The notes under the pieces: model-generated
What the model saw: only the letters and a program-made list of their open reading frames with translations
Told to the model about the DNA's origin: nothing
Databases searched by the model: none
Assembly (NCBI GenBank): GCA_916610825.1
Contig: OU744446.1
Coordinates: 39,825,636 to 39,889,635 of the forward strand
Direction of reading: 5' to 3'
DNA length: 64,000 bases
Origin: Haliclystus octoradiatus
Taxonomy: Eukaryota; Cnidaria; Staurozoa; Stauromedusae; Haliclystidae
Shown: one piece after another, positions 58,901-64,000 of the stretch
Layout of the letters: each line of letters begins with the position of its first letter
Numbering within the stretch: position 1 is the stretch's first letter
Translations under genes and position numbers: made by a program

Positions 58901-61900
58901 AACATCTTTAAGTAAGTTATACTGTTATTGAATTATTTAATCAATCAATGTCTTACGATATCTCAGTAACTACACTTGAAGTTTAATTATCAACCCTGTT
59001 AGTATATTATTTGTAATTTTCTCTTTTTATATGTATACCTTAGTTAGTCAGTCCCGTGAAAAAGTATCCTAAATACTGTTATGAGTTTATGCATACTTAT
59101 CAGGTATTCCTGAATAAATGATGATAATGATGATGATGATGAACAATCTCTTGAAATAAGCATGAATTTCTAATAGATTAAACTTACCTCTTTAAGTACC
59201 AACATCTACATAATATAAAGAAAAGCATAGTTTAATGTTTTAATGGGGCAGAAAGTAGGGAAGGTGGAAAGGGTATGTAACATTACTGGGTGTACTAGGC
59301 CATCCAATCAGTAATATGCGGTTCAAATGCTAATCCAAATTGTTTGTCTCTGAAGATATTGTGCTTTTTATTACGTAAAAAATTACATGGCAAACAGATG
59401 ATCCAAATAGGACAGCATTCAAATTGAAATTAAAAATCATTCTGTCAAATTGAATCCAATCTCCAAAGCTAAATTCAATGAGAATAGGTCACAACATAAA
59501 ATTAACCAATAATTGTCTATCCCAAGTAGGCCTATATAAGATTTTTTGTCACAGAGAAGTAATAATTGAAGCTTTGAAAATGATTTATTAAGGCCTTTGA
59601 AAACACACAATGAAGTATGCAAACAATTACTTACATGATAATACTTGAAAACGTAATGAGAAACACAAACCCAAAAGATAGAAAGGTAATTACCAAATCA
59701 GATAATCCATTATCGTTCCCTGAATAAGCAAAATGAAACTACGTTTTGATGTAACAGGATAACGATGATGATTCTGATCAACTCTGATAAAACATACCAT
59801 CTGCTTTATGCGGTAGCTGGCAAAATGTTTCTCTGCTGCAGCCCATTAAGTTACATGACTGAACATTGAATAAGACATCATACAACGGGACATTATGAAA
59901 GCTAATTGAGAAGTTCAAAGGGTTCGCTTCGTAGACGATTGTCTTGTTAATAAGAACACCGCTGTGATACAATTGTATCTTGTATGATGTCACGTTGGCA
60001 TTGGTCTCCTACGGCAGACAAATACACAATGATGATGATAAAAAAATATGCAACTATAGATGATGAGTCCAAATGAAGTTTGAAATGTCACAGCCTACCC
60101 TCCAAGACAGTTGCACTGTGTTCTCTTTAACCTTACAATTGAAATCAACAACTTTTTTGGTTGGTTCTAAAACACACACAGCATATGCATCAAAGGCATG
60201 AATGTTTATTGTTTACTCAAGTAAGAACAATTTCTATTCCAGTCATACGTATGATACAATTTAGTACTGCATATAAGCTTTTGCATACCGGTACTTATCA
60301 AGCTTCCTGAATCAATGCTGATGATTATATCAATGTGATTTTTACAATATAGTGATCAGAAGTCACAACGCTATTACATATACAACTTCAGGAGGCTTCT
60401 ATCTTTGAAAAATTACAACTCACCTGCAGGCATAGTTGTAAATGATTTGAAATGAGACCATTTTGAGTGGTGATCCAAGTATGTAAATCTTGTACTAATC
60501 TTGTAATTAGTAGACGGCATGAAACCAGTTAATAGAAATTGAGCAAGTTCAACGTTTGTAGTACGTTGTTTGATAACACAAATAGGCGATTCCCCCGTTT
60601 CTTTGCATTGCCTGTTATTGTTGTCGTTTTGTTTTGCCTACAAAGGAAAAGTGATGGTTGCCTAGTTACTGAAACGATCCTGTCTTTCGGGCAGTTAATA
60701 GCCTACAAAGTCAGAAAATCCACTTGCCTTAGCGTATTTACAACCAAGGCGTTCATTACAAATCTTGAATACAAATCTCAAGATTATAACACTTGGCTTT
60801 CTCAATGAGACAATAATGTCGTCATGGTTACCATCAAACTCAACAGTGGGATTAGGTTCACCAAAGTGATCTAAAATATAATTCAGAACTTCAAAATCAA
60901 ATGGTTTGTTAGGTAGAACCTCTGAATTCAGATAACTAGCATGAACTGATAGGCATACCATCAACAGTGGCATTGTATGTAAATACATGGCCAGTACATA
61001 TGCCGCATTGAGTTGTTAATTGTGGTTGAAAGTCATACATGTAATTGAGTATTACTAATGTGTCATTTAAAGTGCAGATAATTGTGTTTTGACGTTCTTG
61101 ACAGTCGTATGATCTAGTCTTTGAAATTCTATCACTACCGTCCCATGTGATGACTCTCAGTTTCATTCCAATCATGGGACACTTAGATGATGTTCTATTG
61201 GCGTTGAACATGACATTGATGATTGATCGATCCAATCGGTCATTCCATACAACAGATACGTTCCCCTGAGGGATAGAGTCAGCCCCACAAGAAACTAGAA
61301 ACAGAAAATAAAAGATGGCTTCACTCCAGACAGGCTTAATATCTGATGCATTCATCATCATCATCATGATCATCATAAAATATTTTGAATACATCGATCA
61401 GCATGCTTTAGAAAATGTTCAAAGACAAATAATTACGGCGTGTGATTAATAAATGCCATGTGGAACTTAGTAATACAGATAGGAGTGCTGTATTTTAATG
61501 TTCTATTAACATTTTTGGTGTTGTGAGTCATGTGTGCGGCAGCTCAGTATTGTTAAATGAGTTTTCTGCGACTGACTATGTATCGTCCTAATACATCCCT
61601 GTTACACGATCAATATATCTTGGCTGATGACGACCAACAATACGTTGGCTTGAACTCCAGAGAAATATGGGTGAGTAATGACTGTATCATTATTAAAATG
61701 GTTGGCATAGTTACCATTGTCTAAAGTAATGCTGTGATTTGATTGACAGATAGTGTCACCATGGTGAGTCCAGAGGCATTGAATTGTTGCATTTTTACCA
61801 TTGTCATCTTGTGTGTGGAGTATTTGGAATGGTGGCAAGAAGATGGGTAGCGCATAATAAGTAGCGTTGAGTAACAACGTAGATCCATGGGTTAAATGTA

Positions 61901-62054
61901 TGATGTATGGTTCTTTTGAGCTGGATGTGTTTCTAGGGTTGCATTGGCATTCAATGTTCACAAGATAAGATTGTTGTATGTTGCCATCTATAAGAAGGGA
62001 TACAAAGGGTGGGTGCGGTAAACCAAATACCAACAAAGAACTAACAACTAGCAT
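55965..62054 (-). CDS. Single-pass receptor with fibronectin-III/cytokine-receptor-like ectodomain
   Basis: 11 phase-consistent exons give about 572 residues: 61715-62054, 60959-61294, 60728-60870, 60424-60637, 60099-60166, 59798-60008, 59635-59719, 59188-59205, 57588-57630, 56385-56440, 55965-56169. The start MLVVSSLLVFGLP gives a plausible signal peptide; an upstream exon cannot be excluded because TTCTTATAG (acceptor-like) lies inside it. The ectodomain has many Cys and N-x-S/T sites. One module ends LTGFMPSTNYKISTRFTYL then SKWSHFKSF near 333, the position and shape of a degenerate WSXWS motif. A second FN3 (VQLSW...SYKIQLYHSG...VQSCNLMGCS) spans about 345-437. A transmembrane helix (DLVITFLSFGFVFLITFSSI) is near 445-466. 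The ~105-residue tail includes IYPRPL, which might be a box 1-like proline motif. The layout suggests a divergent type I cytokine receptor (gp130/Domeless-like), short-tailed. The donor after exon 3 is GC (AAG|GCAAGT). Confidence 0.7.
56736..57185. repeat. 41-bp tandem array in the receptor gene
   Basis: About 11 copies of a 41-bp unit containing GATGGTGTCACCCTACCCAA and GGCACCCGTAATAATAATTT, in the intron between 56440 and 57588. The core GGTGTCRCCCTACCNAAGGC also occurs once at about 10728 in SUPT5H intron 1. Confidence 0.95.
57285..57350 (-). repeat. Fragment of a CAAACCTGCTATAA-type repeat
   Basis: On the minus strand TCAAACCTGCTATAATACCC is followed by CCACCTGTATATAGTGGCCA. The same family appears on the plus strand at 63330-63385. 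The pattern resembles ends of Tigger-like elements. No full element can be delimited. Confidence 0.5.
57631..59187. other. Receptor intron with no recognised gene
   Basis: AT-rich intronic DNA. The only identifiable feature is a LINE-type AATAAATGATGATAATGATG tail near 59110-59142. Confidence 0.4.
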
Positions 62055-63329
62055 TTAAATATGTTATAGTTATAAGTATTTACGACAAGAGAGTTTGACA
62101 GTGATTTTCGGCCAACATTCTATGTTTCGTACGTCATAATCCATAATTAGAATTTTATGTTTAGTTAAGTAAGTTTCATGTTTAAGACGCATCATATAAA
62201 GTTTAACACATGCGCACAACCATTTGTAAATATTTCAGTATAAAATTATGTACATCAATATATTTTCTTTGTCAGATGTAAGTTGCAAGAGACAGACTGT
62301 TTTAGATAACGTTAAAATAAATATTCATTTACACAATTAAAAGTTAGTGTTTAATATAGTCTTGAAAGAAATCAAGTATATGTTGTTTATTGTTATGCTG
62401 AACTGATATTCTCTTTGTGTCAAATACTCTGTCTGAAAGATTAATTGAATTAAATCGGAGAGTCCGATACATTCTATGATTTAATTGCAACAGGCAAATA
62501 CAGACTCTCAAAGAACACAAGTGCCACTTTCCAATCTAGTACAGTCATTATAAAAAATGACCTCACACAAATTGCAACAGAAACATTTTTCATCAATTCT
62601 AGGGTCAAATTTTTTGCTTAACAACATATCCAAAATGTTCCGAAATCGAAGTAGGCAAAATGCCTTAATTTTGCTATTTGATTTATGGCATTCCCAGTAG
62701 AAACATGAAAGCGAGGCTGTCCTTTTTCAGTGTAATCATGTGATTTAATTTGAGAGGAAAATATCAGGAATAGTAGCCTTGCATCATTTATCACATATAA
62801 TGTGCTTAAAATTTCTTTACTGTCACCATGTATCAAATTACCAAAACGAGGCTACATATGAAGATTAAACAAATCGACATAGAAAAACTAGAAAAAGATA
62901 TACACAGTAAGTGAAAAATGTTATTCATTATATTTTAACATTCCACTAGCAGTATAGATCATGTAAATACTTTATTTATCTTATTTAGAAAATACAATTA
63001 GGTAACATACATTGTTCACAATGAACAATTTTAGGCAAATGCATGGGGATATCATAGTCGCAATTATTTTTGACAGAAATTGACCATTACGATTTGATGA
63101 TAGGCCTGAAGAAAAACAGCAGAAAATGATATCCAATAGAAATGTTAAATTAAATTAAACTAACGAACTAATACCTTTTACTTCTTGACAGGAAATCAAT
63201 TAACTTTGTATATAGACTACAGTTATCCAGTCGTTCATGTTACTAATTTAGCCATGGAATGAAAATTGAACATGGAACTTCACCCAAAGGTTATGCCCAA
63301 AATGTTGACTATATCCTATACACATATAC
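62055..63329. other. Upstream flank of the receptor gene
   Basis: Contains no supported coding sequence. It may include the receptor promoter or further 5' exons on the minus strand. Confidence 0.4.
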
Positions 63330-63400
63330 AATCAAACCTGCTATAACAGCCATCTCTATACAGCGACCACCTGTCTAAAGTGGTCACTATTGCAATGTCT
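63330..63400 (+). repeat. Fragment of a CAAACCTGCTATAA-type repeat
   Basis: ATCAAACCTGCTATAACAGC followed by CCACCTGTCTAAAGTGGTCA; the same family as 57285-57350 in opposite orientation. Confidence 0.5.
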
Positions 63401-63519
63401 TAAAATAGTATTTTCTATTAAATCAAAGATTGATGAGCTTGGCTGTAGTTTTGGTGATTTCCTCTTTTTCAGTCCTTGGTTTCACTGAGCAGACAAGGAA
63501 AGCTCGTATGGAGAAAATG

Positions 63520-63905
63520 GTCCATAGTCAATGAACTCGTATGAATAGTCCATGAACAGTTCATGAACATTGTTATTGAATGCTCCCGAGTTTTCATTTA
63601 TTATAAATTATACAATTTATAAATTAATTCAGCAGTTCATTAACTGCTTATAAATTGTTCATGAAACTTTGCATTTAACATTTATGAACTATTTTTCCAC
63701 GGAAGATTTTTATACAACAAATTTGATACATCCCCTGCAAAAAGTTCAGGAGTTCAAAAGCTTAGAACAATTCATGAACTATTCAAAAACAGCTCATGAA
63801 CCTTCACGGACAGTTCATAAACAATCCATGAAAACTTTGGGCCATTTAACGTTCATGAACTGTTCATGGACTGTTCATTAACTCCTGAACTGTTTTTCGC
63901 AGGGA
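63520..63905. repeat. GTTCATGAAC-rich region with an inverted repeat
   Basis: Many variants of the palindrome GTTCATGAAC (also CCATGAAC, GTTCATTAAC, GTTCATAAAC) occur within about 390 bp. CCCTGCAAAAAGTTCAGGAG (63732) is inverted as CTCCTGAACTGTTTTTCGCA (63882), so part of it is a foldback. A frame at 63669-63881 arises from the repeats and is not a likely gene. Confidence 0.7.
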
Positions 63906-64000
63906 TATTATGAAGAGCTGCCAAACACATATTGTGAACCCTACAGTTTTACTCACTTGTATTCGAAGTTTCGAAAATATGTTAACCATTATTGATTAAA

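Noticed and set aside
61602-61714. Receptor exon 1 extending to 61602
   Set aside because: Donors in that extension have the wrong phase for the next exon; AATG|GTAACT at 61715 fits exactly.

Overview
This 64 kb window is nuclear DNA from an AT-rich animal genome, most likely a marine invertebrate bilaterian. Genes are split by short GT-AG introns, conserved metazoan transcription and splicing factors are present, and introns are packed with metazoan repeat families. I cannot name the species. All gene models below were assembled by eye from reading frame, splice sites, exon phase and family knowledge; there is no transcript evidence.

Left part, 1-10.4 kb: repeats only. It holds a palindrome carrying hammerhead-ribozyme motifs, a 5'-truncated CR1/L2-like LINE, an (ATT)n tract, a second hammerhead-containing inverted repeat, another LINE remnant, a 34-bp tandem array split by a 1.76 kb inverted-repeat DNA transposon, and a diverged duplicated repeat.

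Centre, 10.4-34.7 kb: SUPT5H (transcription elongation factor SPT5) on the + strand. I resolved 32 coding exons with consistent phases, giving about 1012 residues. Its introns carry nested inverted-repeat elements, a Tigger/pogo-like MITE, an antisense DIRS retrotransposon, LINE remnants, a ~300 bp (ATT)n tract running up to a splice acceptor, a duplicated piece of its own exon 17, a Penelope-like element tail with hammerhead motifs, and a 214-bp x 11 satellite inside an inverted-repeat element.

Right part, 34.9-62.1 kb: every recognised gene is on the - strand. In map order they are MFAP1 (spliceosomal, 18 exons), a two-pore-domain K+ channel (3 exons), a small ankyrin-repeat protein, a possible secreted-peptide exon, RBM22 (spliceosomal, 8 exons with a 7.1 kb first intron), and a single-pass receptor with fibronectin-III-like, cytokine-receptor-like ectodomains (11 exons). 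SUPT5H and MFAP1 converge with only 285 bp between stop codons. The receptor stop codon lies 118 bp from the RBM22 start codon.

The most interesting signal is a family of hammerhead-ribozyme-like motifs. One follows the Penelope-like GIY-YIG endonuclease fragment at 26.6 kb, and others form inverted pairs at 1-144, 2889-3203 and 26784-26972. Decayed copies lie at about 21.84 and 51.52 kb. Other notable items are the satellite-in-transposon, the intronic exon copy, and the candidate divergent cytokine receptor.
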